This document shows, piece after piece, positions 43,338 to 52,840 of a stretch of 64,000 nucleotides of DNA. Both the position numbers and the translations under genes were made by a program. The notes beneath the pieces were generated by a model. That model made no database searches. It worked only from the letters and a program-made list of their open reading frames with translations, and was not told the DNA's origin. The DNA comes from Pedobacter xixiisoli (lineage in GTDB: Bacteria; Bacteroidota; Bacteroidia; Sphingobacteriales; Sphingobacteriaceae). The DNA lies in contig NZ_OCMT01000001.1 of assembly GCF_900215335.1 (NCBI RefSeq), positions 1,240,001 through 1,304,000 of the forward strand, read 5' to 3'. Position 1 is the first letter of the stretch. Each line of letters begins with the position of its first letter.

Positions 43338-44432
43338 ATGGAAAAGGAAGTAGCAAAAGTTAGAAAAATCATTCATGTTGATATGGATGCCTTCTATGCT
43401 TCTGTAGAACAAAGAGATTTTCCTGAGCTGAGAGGCAAACCTTTGGTAGTTGGGGGCTCGCCAGAGGGTAGAGGTGGAGTAGTAGCTACTTGCAGTTACG
43501 AAGCCAGAGCATTTGGAATTCGTTCTGCCATGTCTTCCAAAAAAGCACAACAACTTTGTCCCTATGCTATTTTCGTTTATCCCCGATTTGCCGCTTACAA
43601 AGAAGTTTCTAAGCAAATACGTGAGATATTTAGCAGATATACCGATTTGATAGAACCATTATCTTTAGACGAAGCTTATTTAGATGTTACCGAAGACAAA
43701 CGTAATATAGGTTCTGCCATCACTATTGCTGAAGAAATTAAGAAGGCTATCAAGGATGAACTCAACTTAACCGCATCTGCTGGAGTTTCCATCAATAAAT
43801 TTGTAGCTAAAATAGCTTCAGATATAAATAAGCCCAATGGTTTAACTTTTATTGGACCTTCCAAAATTGAAAATTTCATGGAAAAGCTACCTGTAGAAAA
43901 GTTTCACGGCGTGGGTAAAGTTACCGCAGAGCGGATGAAAATGCAGGGAATTAGAAAAGGTAGCGATTTAAAGAAATTGACGGAGGAACGATTGACGTTG
44001 TTGTTCGGGAAATCTGGCAAGTTCTTTTACAACATTGTTAGAGGCATTGACAACAGAGCTGTAAAACCAGACAGGGAAATTAAATCTGTTAGTTCTGAAG
44101 ATACTTTTAGCTATGATTTAGACAAGGGAAACGAACTTTACGAACGTTTAATGCAAATTACCCAGTCTGCCTTTAAGCGTATCAACCAATATCAATTATT
44201 TGGCAGAACGATTACCGTAAAGGTGAAGTTTGCAGATTTTAAAATCATTACCAGAAGTGCTTCATTCGAACATGCCATTACTGATGAAACGGAAGCTATT
44301 CTCGCAGCTAGAACTTTAGTGGAAAATGCGGACTTTGGCAGTAAAACCGTGAGGTTATTAGGAGTAGGCTTTTCTAATTTCCACGAGGCAAAAATGAGAA
44401 ATAAAATAGAAGAGCAAGCAAAGTTGTTTTAG
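43338..44432 (+). CDS. dinB: DNA polymerase IV (Y family)
   Basis: The 364-residue translesion polymerase has catalytic acids in HVDMDAFYASVE (D15, D17) and LSLDEAYLDVT (D111, E112). It also has the steric-gate region around F19-Y20, the helix-hairpin-helix block FHGVGKVTAERMKMQGI and a little-finger domain. The C-terminus ends QAKLF, a fit to the sliding-clamp-binding motif QxxLF. It copies damaged templates with low fidelity. Confidence 0.96.
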   Translation: MEKEVAKVRKIIHVDMDAFYASVEQRDFPELRGKPLVVGGSPEGRGGVVATCSYEARAFGIRSAMSSKKAQQLCPYAIFVYPRFAAYKEVSKQIREIFSRYTDLIEPLSLDEAYLDVTEDKRNIGSAITIAEEIKKAIKDELNLTASAGVSINKFVAKIASDINKPNGLTFIGPSKIENFMEKLPVEKFHGVGKVTAERMKMQGIRKGSDLKKLTEERLTLLFGKSGKFFYNIVRGIDNRAVKPDREIKSVSSEDTFSYDLDKGNELYERLMQITQSAFKRINQYQLFGRTITVKVKFADFKIITRSASFEHAITDETEAILAARTLVENADFGSKTVRLLGVGFSNFHEAKMRNKIEEQAKLF

Positions 44433-44734
44433 TCTGGATTTATTGAAACATTAAGGGTTTTCATTAGGAAGTTATCGTTAATTATACAAACAAGGAATTA
44501 AGAAAATTTAAGGCCAATCATTTCATTACAACTAATAGTTAAACTATTATCTAATTGGGTAATGTCTTTCTTGGTCGTGATCGAAGTTTTCAATCAATTT
44601 AACGCTAGTTTTTTATAATCATAACACACCTTAATTATTCTTAACTCCCTAATGTTTTAAACATCAAAAACCTTAACAACACATTAACGCTATCTTAATC
44701 TATTGAAATTAAATTTGTTATCAAATATTAGATA
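44433..44734. other. AT-rich spacer after dinB
   Basis: These 302 bases hold no supported gene or strong hairpin. TAAATTTG at 44710-44717 matches the -7 consensus and may start the small gene at 44735. A short ATGTTTTAAACAT near-palindrome lies at 44652-44664. Confidence 0.5.
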
Positions 44735-44893
44735 ATGAAGATCAACTTTATTCTTATCGCAGTAGCTGTTGTAGCAGTTTTAGGTTTTATCTACTTTGTG
44801 GTTAAAAGAAACCACAAAGACCAAAAAGATTTGGAAAAGGAACTGAACCAAAAGGAGCTAAAACCAGATAAGCACAGCGGCGACCGCATTTAA
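44735..44893 (+). CDS. 52-residue single-pass membrane protein
   Basis: The frame starts at the ATG at 44735 and ends with TAA at 44891-44893. MKINFILIAVAVVAVLGFIY forms one membrane helix (about 4-22). A charged cytoplasmic tail follows (KRNHKDQKDLEKELNQKELK, then PDKHSGDRI). A -7 box stands 18 bases before it. It is too short for most gene finders. It converges on the peroxidase gene with only two bases between the stops. Function is unknown. Confidence 0.65.
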   Translation: MKINFILIAVAVVAVLGFIYFVVKRNHKDQKDLEKELNQKELKPDKHSGDRI

Positions 44894-44895
44894 GC

Positions 44896-46035
44896 CTACT
44901 GAGGCAATTGCACTGCTTTTATCATAACTGGCGGAGACGACAATGCTTCTAAGAAAGCAATGATGGCTTTTCTTTCCCTAACGTTCAGCATAATTCCACG
45001 AACTAACTTATCATTTTTAGGTACTAAAGGATCATCTTTCTGATGAGGCAAAACCACATGTTCTGGCATTCCCATATTGTAAAGTACCATTAAGCTATCC
45101 ATGCTTTTTACCGAACCTTGATGAAACCATGGCCCTGTTTGCATTACATTTCGTAAACCTGGGGTTTTAAATTTCCCGACATCTTCCGGTTTTTTAGTAA
45201 AGTTATAGAGGCCTAAATCTTCGTTTTTAGTACCGTATTCCGTTAAGCCTATATTGTGAAAATCTTTATCCGTGAAATAAGCACCATGGTGGCAATTCAT
45301 ACATCTAGCTTTGGTTCTAAACAAATGCAAACCTGTTAATTGTTGATCGGTTAAAGCATTCTTATCACCTTTTAAAAATTTATCAAAGCTACTTTCTCCA
45401 CTTACAATCGTTTGCTGAAATGTGGCTAAACTTTCGAAAATACGTTGGTTGGTAATTTTTGATGAACCAAATGCAGCTGTGAAATACGGCTTATAGCCTT
45501 TAATTTTATTCAGTTTCTTCGCCAGCGATTTCAAATCTTGGTTCATTTCATTGTGTGCAGAAATAGGACCTTCAGCTTGTTCAACTAAACTCTTGGCTCG
45601 TCCATCCCAAAAGAGACTGTTGTATACCCAAACATTTTCTAAAGATGGCGCATTGCGGATATTAGGTAACTGTTCATGCCCCAAAGATACTGCTTTTCCA
45701 TCAGCCCAACTTAACTCAGGAGAGTGACAAGTGGCACATGAAATTTGATTAGAACCTGAAAGTCGTGCATCGAAGAATAGTAGTTTTCCTAGTTCAATTA
45801 CTCGCTTAATAGAGTCATTAGCTAAATCAATAGGAGTGGACTGTAAACCAGCAAGCTCTTCAAATTTAACTTCTTTATCTACATTGGGTTTAGGCCAAAA
45901 CTTACTCGGCTGCGAGTAAACCTTCCTTAACGAATCAATAGTTAAATCGCTGCTGATCTCCCAATCATTAGATTTAAAGGAAATAAGTAGCAAACAACTC
46001 AAAAAGAAAGCTATAGCAAGCAGCACTTTGTTCAT
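44896..46035 (-). CDS. Di-haem cytochrome c peroxidase family protein
   Basis: The 379-residue protein has a signal or membrane anchor (about 3-19) and two haem-binding sites: C100-C103-H104 (CATCHS) and C245-C248-H249 (CMNCHH). LGKLLFFDARLSGSNQIS and FKTPGLRNV are typical of the CCP/MauG family, which reduces peroxide or oxidises protein residues in the periplasm. Which of the two it does cannot be read. It starts 29 bases after the MATE gene stop on the same strand. Confidence 0.92.
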   Translation of the reverse strand: MNKVLLAIAFFLSCLLLISFKSNDWEISSDLTIDSLRKVYSQPSKFWPKPNVDKEVKFEELAGLQSTPIDLANDSIKRVIELGKLLFFDARLSGSNQISCATCHSPELSWADGKAVSLGHEQLPNIRNAPSLENVWVYNSLFWDGRAKSLVEQAEGPISAHNEMNQDLKSLAKKLNKIKGYKPYFTAAFGSSKITNQRIFESLATFQQTIVSGESSFDKFLKGDKNALTDQQLTGLHLFRTKARCMNCHHGAYFTDKDFHNIGLTEYGTKNEDLGLYNFTKKPEDVGKFKTPGLRNVMQTGPWFHQGSVKSMDSLMVLYNMGMPEHVVLPHQKDDPLVPKNDKLVRGIMLNVRERKAIIAFLEALSSPPVMIKAVQLPQ

Positions 46036-46064
46036 TGACGCAAAAATAGAAAATTGCTTTTTAA

Positions 46065-47453
46065 CTAGAGCTTAACTTGATGAAGTTCAGTTTTCACCTC
46101 AGCAGCCAACTTTTTAGTTCTATTTTGAAACCTAATAAACAGTAGGATAGAAGCGGTTAATAATCCAAAAGTTAAGCCGTACCAAATACCTTTAACACCC
46201 ATTCCAAACTCAAAACCTAGTAAATATCCTACCGGAATACCAATTACCCAATAAGAAAGAAAAGTAATAAAAGTAGGCATATTTACATCACCTAAACCTC
46301 TTAAAACACCTAAACCAACCACTTGTGTCCCATCGAATAATTGAAAAAAACCAGCTAAAATTAATAGCTGCGCAGCAATGGTAATTACAGTTTGGTCACT
46401 CGTATAAATATAAGGCAATAGGTTATTAGCCAACATAAAAAGTATAGCGGTAACCGACATAAAAACGATCACAATGTGATAACTGGCTATTGCAGACAGA
46501 CGCAGAGGCCCATAGTTTTTGCTTCCAAAATTGTTTCCAGTTTTAATAGTTGCCGCATTGGCAATACCAGTAGCGAGCATATAAGTGAATGCGGCTAATG
46601 ACAGTGCTGTAAAATGCGCTGCTTGTTCTACCTTGCCGATGGTTCCGATTAGAATACCGGCACCACTAAATGCACTAATTTCGAAAGAATATTGCATAGC
46701 TACGGGAGCGCCTAATTTTGCAATCTTTCTAATTCTCGATAAATCGAAGGAGAACAGCTTAAACGCTGAGAGGTATACTTTGAAATTCTTAGAGTTAAAC
46801 ACATAAGCTCCCATGGCAATTGCCATTAAAATACGGTCGATTAATGTACTTAAACCTACTCCACTTACGCCCATTGGGGTAACGCCAAACATGCCTCTCA
46901 CAAAGATAACCCCTAAAATTACGTTGATTACGTTACCCCAAATAGATACCATCATAGCTTGTTTAGTGAAACCTAAACCTTCGGTAAATTGCTTAAATGC
47001 TTGGAAAATCATTAATGGAAATATAGAAATCCCCATAAATTGAAGGTATGGTTTAGCATGCAAAACCACATCCGGAGATTGCCCTAAATGGTCAATAACT
47101 TTATAATAAACCAATAAGACCAAGCCGTACAAAACAAAACTAGCAATTACATTGATGAGCAAGCTATTAGAAAGTAAACGACCACATTCCTCCTTATTCT
47201 TACTTCCATTAGCTTGCGCAATTAAAGGGGTTAATCCGTAAGAAATACCTAGTCCCAGCACTAAAATCAACATAAATAGACTGTTTACCAACGAAACAGC
47301 GGCCAGTTGAACAGTGCCTGCAAAATGGCCTACAATCATGCCATCAGCCATATGTACCAAGGTATGGCCTAACTGCGAAAGCACGATAGGTAAGGCTAAA
47401 ATAAGATTGTCTTTATAGTACGATTTGTACTTGGCAAATGAATAAGTGAACAT
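46065..47453 (-). CDS. MATE family efflux pump, second copy
   Basis: The 462-residue protein has the twelve-helix MATE layout with LALPIVLSQLGHTLVHMADGMIVG, LGISYGLTPLIAQANGSK and TGIANAATIKTGNNFGSK. It differs from the pump at 16317-17741 in its short N-terminus. I use the ATG at 47453 (MFTYSFAKYK). A TTG at 47462 overlaps the -7 box TATTTTTG and would not be in the transcript. Confidence 0.92.
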   Translation of the reverse strand: MFTYSFAKYKSYYKDNLILALPIVLSQLGHTLVHMADGMIVGHFAGTVQLAAVSLVNSLFMLILVLGLGISYGLTPLIAQANGSKNKEECGRLLSNSLLINVIASFVLYGLVLLVYYKVIDHLGQSPDVVLHAKPYLQFMGISIFPLMIFQAFKQFTEGLGFTKQAMMVSIWGNVINVILGVIFVRGMFGVTPMGVSGVGLSTLIDRILMAIAMGAYVFNSKNFKVYLSAFKLFSFDLSRIRKIAKLGAPVAMQYSFEISAFSGAGILIGTIGKVEQAAHFTALSLAAFTYMLATGIANAATIKTGNNFGSKNYGPLRLSAIASYHIVIVFMSVTAILFMLANNLLPYIYTSDQTVITIAAQLLILAGFFQLFDGTQVVGLGVLRGLGDVNMPTFITFLSYWVIGIPVGYLLGFEFGMGVKGIWYGLTFGLLTASILLFIRFQNRTKKLAAEVKTELHQVKL

Positions 47454-47459
47454 ACGGTG

Positions 47460-47467
47460 CAAAAATA
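47460..47467 (-). promoter_or_regulatory. -7 box immediately before the second MATE gene
   Basis: The minus strand reads TATTTTTG only six bases before the ATG at 47453, so the mRNA would have almost no leader. Confidence 0.45.
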
Positions 47468-47548
47468 CAGTTTTCAGTTGGCAATTTCCGGTTGGTAGGT
47501 CTATCGCAACTTGCCAACGTTCAAACTTTACAACCTTTCAACAAATAC

Positions 47549-48175
47549 TTAATCCGCCAAAATATAATACTCTTCCTTTTCAGTGATTCGGGGTAGAATA
47601 ATGCCCGATAATATTAAATTGACAATAATTTTCTGTGCCTTCTTATATGCACTTCTAGTCAACTTGCTAAACTCTTTCAAAGTGATACGACCATTGGCTT
47701 CTAAGTAGCTTAGCAATAGTTTTTCTTGCTCAGAATAAGCAATAAAAGTTCCTTCATTCTCACCATCTTTCTTTAACACCTCTATCAATATTTTACTGGC
47801 TAAAACACTTTTATCCTGTATCCTAAAATAAACCCACCACTTACCATGTTCATCTAAAGCGTAATGTGGTTTAGTATCACTTCTAGGAATTTCCGCCACT
47901 AAAACCAATTTATCGTCTACTACAAACTCCTCAAAACGAGGCTCTATAGCAGGTTTACAAAACTGATGGGCAGCTTTAGTAATCATGTACTTTTCTTCCT
48001 CTTCAGCTTTTACACCTTTAATTGTTCCATCATCAGCCACGCCAATTAAAAGTTTACCACCTTTATTATTAGCAAATGCCACCAAAGTTTTTGCAATCTT
48101 TTCAGCCTTACTAATCGTTTTCTTAAAATCAATGTTTACGTTCTCGCCTGCAAGTATTACTCTCTTAATATTCAT
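47549..48175 (-). CDS. Schlafen AlbA_2-type ATP-binding protein
   Basis: The 208-residue protein has an AlbA_2 domain (about 10-125) with the LVAFANNKGGKLLIGVADDG block typical of Schlafen-related DNA/ATP-binding proteins, and KPHYALDEHGKWWVYFRIQDKS. A C-terminal winged-helix-like part (about 145-205, LLSYLEANGRITLKEFSKL) follows. Members act as transcription regulators or of unknown role. No toxin or nuclease partner is adjacent. It starts 86 bases before the MATE gene but on the same strand as the gene at 48239. Confidence 0.85.
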   Translation of the reverse strand: MNIKRVILAGENVNIDFKKTISKAEKIAKTLVAFANNKGGKLLIGVADDGTIKGVKAEEEEKYMITKAAHQFCKPAIEPRFEEFVVDDKLVLVAEIPRSDTKPHYALDEHGKWWVYFRIQDKSVLASKILIEVLKKDGENEGTFIAYSEQEKLLLSYLEANGRITLKEFSKLTRSAYKKAQKIIVNLILSGIILPRITEKEEYYILAD

Positions 48176-48238
48176 TTTAGGTAGTTTTTATTAAACGACT
48201 TGATAGAAATTTATAACGCTAAACTTTCTACTTTTAAC

Positions 48239-48724
48239 TTATATAGCTACTCGTTGTTTCTCCCCTGGAAACTTAATTCTTAAGTAAACCTCGTTACTTA
48301 CCGTTGCACAAAGTTCACCTTGCTTATTGTAAAGTTCCATTGGATAGGCTTTCACAAATTTACCATGTTCGTTTAAGGCTTGTTCAGCTTCTGCAATCAT
48401 TTCATCGGTTATTTTCAAGGTAAAATATAGTGCTGTGAGTCCAGGTTTCAAGTATTGAATATTTGCGCTTTTTAACCACACCCTGCATTTATAGCCTTTG
48501 CGTTGCATCAACTGATCGAACAAGATAGCATAGAATGGGTCAGTTGCGGCATAAATAGTTCCACCGAATATAGAGCCGTTATAATTTCGATTCAAGAAGC
48601 TATTGCTGATTTTAACATCAACTCCTCTAAATCCTCTGTGGAATTTCCTTACCCAAATACGCTGAAACAATAAAGGCGGATATAAACTTAATGCCCATTT
48701 TAGGGTGCGTTCAGAAACTATCAT
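48239..48724 (-). CDS. Hotdog-fold DUF4442-like protein
   Basis: The 161-residue protein resembles DUF4442 thioesterase-like proteins: NRNYNGSIFGGTIYAATDPFYAIL and KSANIQYLKPGLTALYFTLKIT mark the hotdog helix and strands. No classical catalytic acid is evident. I start at the ATG at 48724 (MIVSERTLKW); an upstream ATG at 48787 would add 21 residues. Its stop overlaps the 20-base word also found at the gnd stop. Confidence 0.78.
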   Translation of the reverse strand: MIVSERTLKWALSLYPPLLFQRIWVRKFHRGFRGVDVKISNSFLNRNYNGSIFGGTIYAATDPFYAILFDQLMQRKGYKCRVWLKSANIQYLKPGLTALYFTLKITDEMIAEAEQALNEHGKFVKAYPMELYNKQGELCATVSNEVYLRIKFPGEKQRVAI

Positions 48725-48795
48725 TATTCTAAATATCACATTTTGTATTGATGTATGAAAGCATTGTTTAAAACTTAACTCGAACATAACGTTTA

Positions 48796-48870
48796 GCTAC
48801 AGATACACAGTTTTTATTTACATCACAATTCAAGATCTTTTAACAATACTATGATCTGTACATCTGTGGT
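48796..48870. repeat. Inverted repeat family B, copy 3 (partial)
   Basis: GCTACAGATACACAG and CTGTACATCTGTGGT pair with two mismatches around AT-rich sequence, between the DUF4442-like gene and gyrA. Confidence 0.65.
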
Positions 48871-48930
48871 ATTTATTTGTCGTAGAGCTATATTTTGTAA
48901 CATTCATGGCATATCTAAAACTTTTCCACA

Positions 48931-48957
48931 TTGGGTATTAAAGTGTAGCTTATTTTG
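48931..48957 (+). promoter_or_regulatory. Candidate gyrA promoter
   Basis: TTG (48931-48933), a 17-base gap and TATTTTG (48951-48957) approach the TTG / TAnnTTTG consensus, one T short. It lies 61 bases before the gyrA ATG. Confidence 0.35.
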
Positions 48958-49018
48958 CTAAATTCGCAAGGTTATAATAGTACCAACTAAATTTCGTTTT
49001 TAACGAACTAATTAACTT

Positions 49019-51556
49019 ATGGCAGAAGATTTAGAAAATCAAGAGAACGATAAGATTATCCCCATTAATATCGATGAGCAGATGCGAACTGCTTATATCG
49101 ATTATTCGATGTCGGTAATTGTGAGTAGGGCATTACCCGATGTGCGTGATGGTTTAAAACCAGTGCACCGTAGGGTTCTTTATGGTATGCAAGACCTAGG
49201 TGTAGGTGCTGGCAAGCCATACAAAAAATCAGCACGTATTGTGGGTGAGGTATTAGGTAAGTATCACCCTCACGGAGATTCATCTGTATATATGACCATG
49301 GTACGTATGGCCCAGCCTTGGAGCTTACGTTACATGATGGTAGACGGACAAGGTAACTACGGTTCTGTGGATGGTGACTCACCAGCAGCAATGCGTTATA
49401 CCGAGGCTCGTTTCCAAAAAATTGCGGAAGAAATGTTGGCCGATATCAATAAAGATACGGTAGACTTTCAGAACAACTTTGACGACTCGTTACAAGAACC
49501 AACCGTTTTACCGGCAAGGGTTCCAAACCTTTTAGTTAACGGTTCTTCGGGTATTGCAGTAGGTATGGCGACTAACATGGCGCCACACAACTTAACCGAG
49601 GTAATTAATGCAACGATAAATTTTATCGACAATAGGGAAATTACCATTGCCGAGCTGATGAAGTTTATTAAAGCACCAGATTTTCCAACAGGAGCTATTA
49701 TTTATGGCTATTCTGGTGTGCAGGAAGCTTTTGAAACAGGTAGAGGCCGTATCGTGATGCGTGCTAAAGCTGAAATCGAAACTATTAAAGACCGTGAAGT
49801 AATTATCGTTACAGAAATCCCTTATCAAGTAAACAAAGCCATGATGATTGAGCGTACCGCTGAATTGATTGGTGAGAAAAAAATTGAAGGAATTTCGAAC
49901 ATTAAAGATGAATCTAATAAAGATGGTATCCGTATCGTTTACGAAATTAAACGTGATGCGAATGCGAGTATCGTTTTAAATAATTTATTTAAGCAAACTG
50001 CGTTACAGACCTCATTTAGTGTTAATAACATTGCACTGGTAAATGGTCGTCCTCAGTTATTAAATCTTAAAGACCTAATCCATCACTTCGTAGAGCACAG
50101 ACATGATGTGGTAATCCGTCGTACTCGTTTTGAGTTGGCAGAAGCTGAAAAACGTGCACATATCTTAGAAGGTTTATTAATTGCTTTAGACCACATTGAA
50201 GAAGTAATTAAATTGATTCGTGCATCTAGTACTCCAGAAGAAGCTAGAACTGGATTGATGGAGAAATTTGGATTATCTGACATCCAAGCTCGTGCTATCT
50301 TAGATATGACCTTACGTAGGTTAACAGGACTGGAGCGTGATAAAATCAAGGAAGAGTACGCTGAATTAATGAAAACTATCGAATGGTTGAAATCTGTATT
50401 GGCAGATGAAGGTCTTCGTATGAAAATCATTAAAGATGAGCTGACTGAGATTTTAGAGAAATACGGTGATGAGCGTAGAACTACGATTATCCACTCGGCA
50501 GACGACATGAGTATGGAAGACTTCATCGAAGACGAGGAAGTTGTAATCACCATCTCTCACGAAGGTTATATTAAACGTACTCCAGCGTCAGAATATCGTA
50601 TACAAGGTAGAGGAGGTAAAGGTTCAAAAGGCAGTAACTCTAGAAATGAAGATTTTATAGAGCACTTGTTGGTTGCTACGAACCACAATTATATGTTATT
50701 CTTTACAGAAGCTGGTAGATGTTTCTGGTTAAGGGTTTACGAAATTCCTGAAGGTACTCGCCAAAGCAAAGGACGTGCTTTACAGAATATCATCAATATT
50801 CCTAAAGAAGAAAAAGTTAAAGCTTATATCAAGGTTAAAAACTTAAAAGACCAAGAATATTTAGAGAACAACTTCATTATCATGTGTACTAAAAAAGGTA
50901 CCATTAAGAAAACTTCTCTAGAAGCTTACTCTCGTCCACGTGTTAACGGTATCAATGCAATTAACATTAACGAGGGCGACCAGTTATTGGAAGCAAGCTT
51001 AACAACTGGCAGCAGCGAAATTGTAATGGCATTACGTTCTGGTAGAGCAATTCGTTTCAATGAAAGTACGGTTAGACCAATGGGTAGAACTGCAACTGGT
51101 GTTCGTGGTGTAACTTTGGGACACGATAAAGATGAAGTTGTTGGCATGATTGCTGTAGACAGTAGCGATGCAACGATCTTGGTAGTTTCTGAAAAAGGAT
51201 ACGGAAAACGTACCGATATTGAAGACTACCGTGTAACTAACCGTGGCGGTAAAGGGGTAAAAACCATTAACGTTACCGATAAAACAGGTGAACTTGTAGC
51301 CATTAAAAATGTTACTGATGCCGATGATTTGATGATCATTAACAAATCTGGTATCGTAATTAGAATTGCCGTAAGTGAACTAAGAGTAATGGGTAGAGCA
51401 ACGCAAGGAGTGAGGTTAATTAGCTTAAAAGGCAATGACGAAATAGCCTCTGTTGCGAGAATTGACCACGAAGACGAGGAAGAAGTTGAAGAACAATTGG
51501 AAGGAGAAGAAAATCCTGACGGTGAGACAACTAATGAAACTTCTACAGAAGAGTAA
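49019..51556 (+). CDS. gyrA: DNA gyrase subunit A
   Basis: The 845-residue protein is full-length GyrA, which cuts and rejoins DNA in gyrase. The active-site tyrosine is Y127 ([10 protein letters not shown]), equal to E. coli Y122. In the quinolone-determining helix [18 protein letters not shown]88 corresponds to E. coli S83 and M92 to D87, so the usual acidic residue is missing. The C-terminal beta-pinwheel holds the GyrA-box-like stretch GRGGKGSKG. The protein ends in a long acidic tail ([14 protein letters not shown]). Separate terminator 51585-51635 follows. Confidence 0.97.
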   Translation: MAEDLENQENDKIIPINIDEQMRTAYIDYSMSVIVSRALPDVRDGLKPVHRRVLYGMQDLGVGAGKPYKKSARIVGEVLGKYHPHGDSSVYMTMVRMAQPWSLRYMMVDGQGNYGSVDGDSPAAMRYTEARFQKIAEEMLADINKDTVDFQNNFDDSLQEPTVLPARVPNLLVNGSSGIAVGMATNMAPHNLTEVINATINFIDNREITIAELMKFIKAPDFPTGAIIYGYSGVQEAFETGRGRIVMRAKAEIETIKDREVIIVTEIPYQVNKAMMIERTAELIGEKKIEGISNIKDESNKDGIRIVYEIKRDANASIVLNNLFKQTALQTSFSVNNIALVNGRPQLLNLKDLIHHFVEHRHDVVIRRTRFELAEAEKRAHILEGLLIALDHIEEVIKLIRASSTPEEARTGLMEKFGLSDIQARAILDMTLRRLTGLERDKIKEEYAELMKTIEWLKSVLADEGLRMKIIKDELTEILEKYGDERRTTIIHSADDMSMEDFIEDEEVVITISHEGYIKRTPASEYRIQGRGGKGSKGSNSRNEDFIEHLLVATNHNYMLFFTEAGRCFWLRVYEIPEGTRQSKGRALQNIINIPKEEKVKAYIKVKNLKDQEYLENNFIIMCTKKGTIKKTSLEAYSRPRVNGINAININEGDQLLEASLTTGSSEIVMALRSGRAIRFNESTVRPMGRTATGVRGVTLGHDKDEVVGMIAVDSSDATILVVSEKGYGKRTDIEDYRVTNRGGKGVKTINVTDKTGELVAIKNVTDADDLMIINKSGIVIRIAVSELRVMGRATQGVRLISLKGNDEIASVARIDHEDEEEVEEQLEGEENPDGETTNETSTEE

Positions 51557-51584
51557 GTAAATAAATAAAAAATTTAAAAATAAG

Positions 51585-51635
51585 TCCATCATGTATCATT
51601 GTATAAATTCTAAAAGCAATATCATGATGGATTTT
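51585..51635 (+). terminator. Terminator after gyrA
   Basis: TCCATCATG (51585-51593) and CATGATGGA (51623-51631) are exact complements, with ATTG/CAAT also paired inside, followed by TTTT. Confidence 0.7.
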
Positions 51636-51664
51636 AACGTTTAAACAGCAAAATTTATAATTAG

Positions 51665-52747
51665 ATGAAAAAGTTAATTTTAAGTGTAGGTATCATGAGT
51701 TTATCGGCATTTGCCTACGCCCAAAAATCAGAAGTAGCAGAAGCAAAAAAAGCTTGGGATTTGTTTCAAGCAATGAACAGTGCACAACCTCTAAAGAAAA
51801 ACCTAGAAAATCTTAACAAAGGTATAGGACACACAGATTTAGCAATTGCTCATGAAAAAACTAAAAACACTGTTGAGCCTTGGGCTTTAAGGGCATCTTT
51901 AGCATCAGCAGTGGCTTTGTTAGATACTGTAAGCGCTGAAAATGCAGCTGCAAAACAAAAAATTGCAGAAGAAGCTATTGATAAGGCGACTGAACTGGAT
52001 AAAAAAGGTGACCAAAAAGATAACATTGCTAATGCTAAAATTAATATCGCAAATGCAATTCAATCTAGAGCAATTAGAGCTTACAACAAAAAAGACTTTG
52101 CTACAGCATTTAAGATTTTCACTGAAATTACAGAGAAAAATCCTAACGATACTTCTATGTATTTAAATGCAGGTGTGGCTGCAAAACAGTCTGGAAATTA
52201 TGCTGGTGCGGTAAAAAATTTTAAAAAAGTAGTTGAATTTGGAGTACCTGACTCTAAAAATCTTTTATTAGAATCAATTAACATCGAATTGGTAAACTTG
52301 AAAGATACTACAGCTGCGATGGCTTCTATCGATCAAGCATTAACTAAATTTCCAGATGACCCAGATTTTGTAGGTACTCAAACCGATGTTTATATCGTTA
52401 GAGGTGAAATTGAAAAATCTCAAGCATCGTTAACTAAATTAATTGCTAAAGATCCTAATAAAGCAATTTATCATTTCTTATTGGGCGAAACTTACTACAA
52501 ACAAGCGCTTGCAGTACAAGCTGAGAGACAAAAAATTGACGCAAAGAAAGTTAAAGAATATAATGCTGTAACAGCTAAAATGACTGCGTTAATCGACAAA
52601 TCTTTGCCTCATTATAAAAAATCTCATGAATTAGACCCTAAAGCAGTACATACTTTAGAAGCTTTAAAGCAAGTTTATGGTTTTAAAAATGATACTAAAA
52701 GCTACGAAGAGACTAAAAAGCTTTTAGATGCTATTCAGAAAAAATAG
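51665..52747 (+). CDS. Secreted TPR-repeat protein, copy 1
   Basis: The 360-residue protein has a signal peptide ending FAYAQ and a helical body of tetratricopeptide-type repeats from about residue 125 (AIRAYNKKDFATAFKIFTEI, AGVAAKQSGNYAGAVKNFKKV). TPR arrays bind other proteins. The N-terminal part (30-120) is helical and shared with the paralogue at 52841-53977 (WALRASLASAVALLD versus WAIKAYLSSYIALID). It follows gyrA but has a terminator on each side, so it is a separate unit. Confidence 0.87.
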   Translation: MKKLILSVGIMSLSAFAYAQKSEVAEAKKAWDLFQAMNSAQPLKKNLENLNKGIGHTDLAIAHEKTKNTVEPWALRASLASAVALLDTVSAENAAAKQKIAEEAIDKATELDKKGDQKDNIANAKINIANAIQSRAIRAYNKKDFATAFKIFTEITEKNPNDTSMYLNAGVAAKQSGNYAGAVKNFKKVVEFGVPDSKNLLLESINIELVNLKDTTAAMASIDQALTKFPDDPDFVGTQTDVYIVRGEIEKSQASLTKLIAKDPNKAIYHFLLGETYYKQALAVQAERQKIDAKKVKEYNAVTAKMTALIDKSLPHYKKSHELDPKAVHTLEALKQVYGFKNDTKSYEETKKLLDAIQKK

Positions 52748-52775
52748 TGATTGATTTTAGATAATCAATTTTGAT

Positions 52776-52813
52776 AAAAAAGGGGGATAAATAAACATTT
52801 ATCCCCCTTTTTT
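52776..52813. terminator. Strong symmetric terminator
   Basis: AAAAAAGGGGGATAAAT (52776-52792) and its exact complement (52797-52813) form a 17-base stem with a four-base loop. The T run ends the TPR transcript. The A/T flanks would let it work on both strands. Confidence 0.92.
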
Positions 52814-52840
52814 AGTTACTTTGTATAAAGTTAACTGACG

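Noticed and set aside
47549..48175. Schlafen-type protein as part of a defence island
   Set aside because: No nuclease, toxin, helicase or methylase gene lies nearby, and surrounding genes are ordinary.
50083..50553. 156-codon minus-strand frame inside gyrA
   Set aside because: It is a shadow of the conserved GyrA coiled-coil and has no initiation signal.
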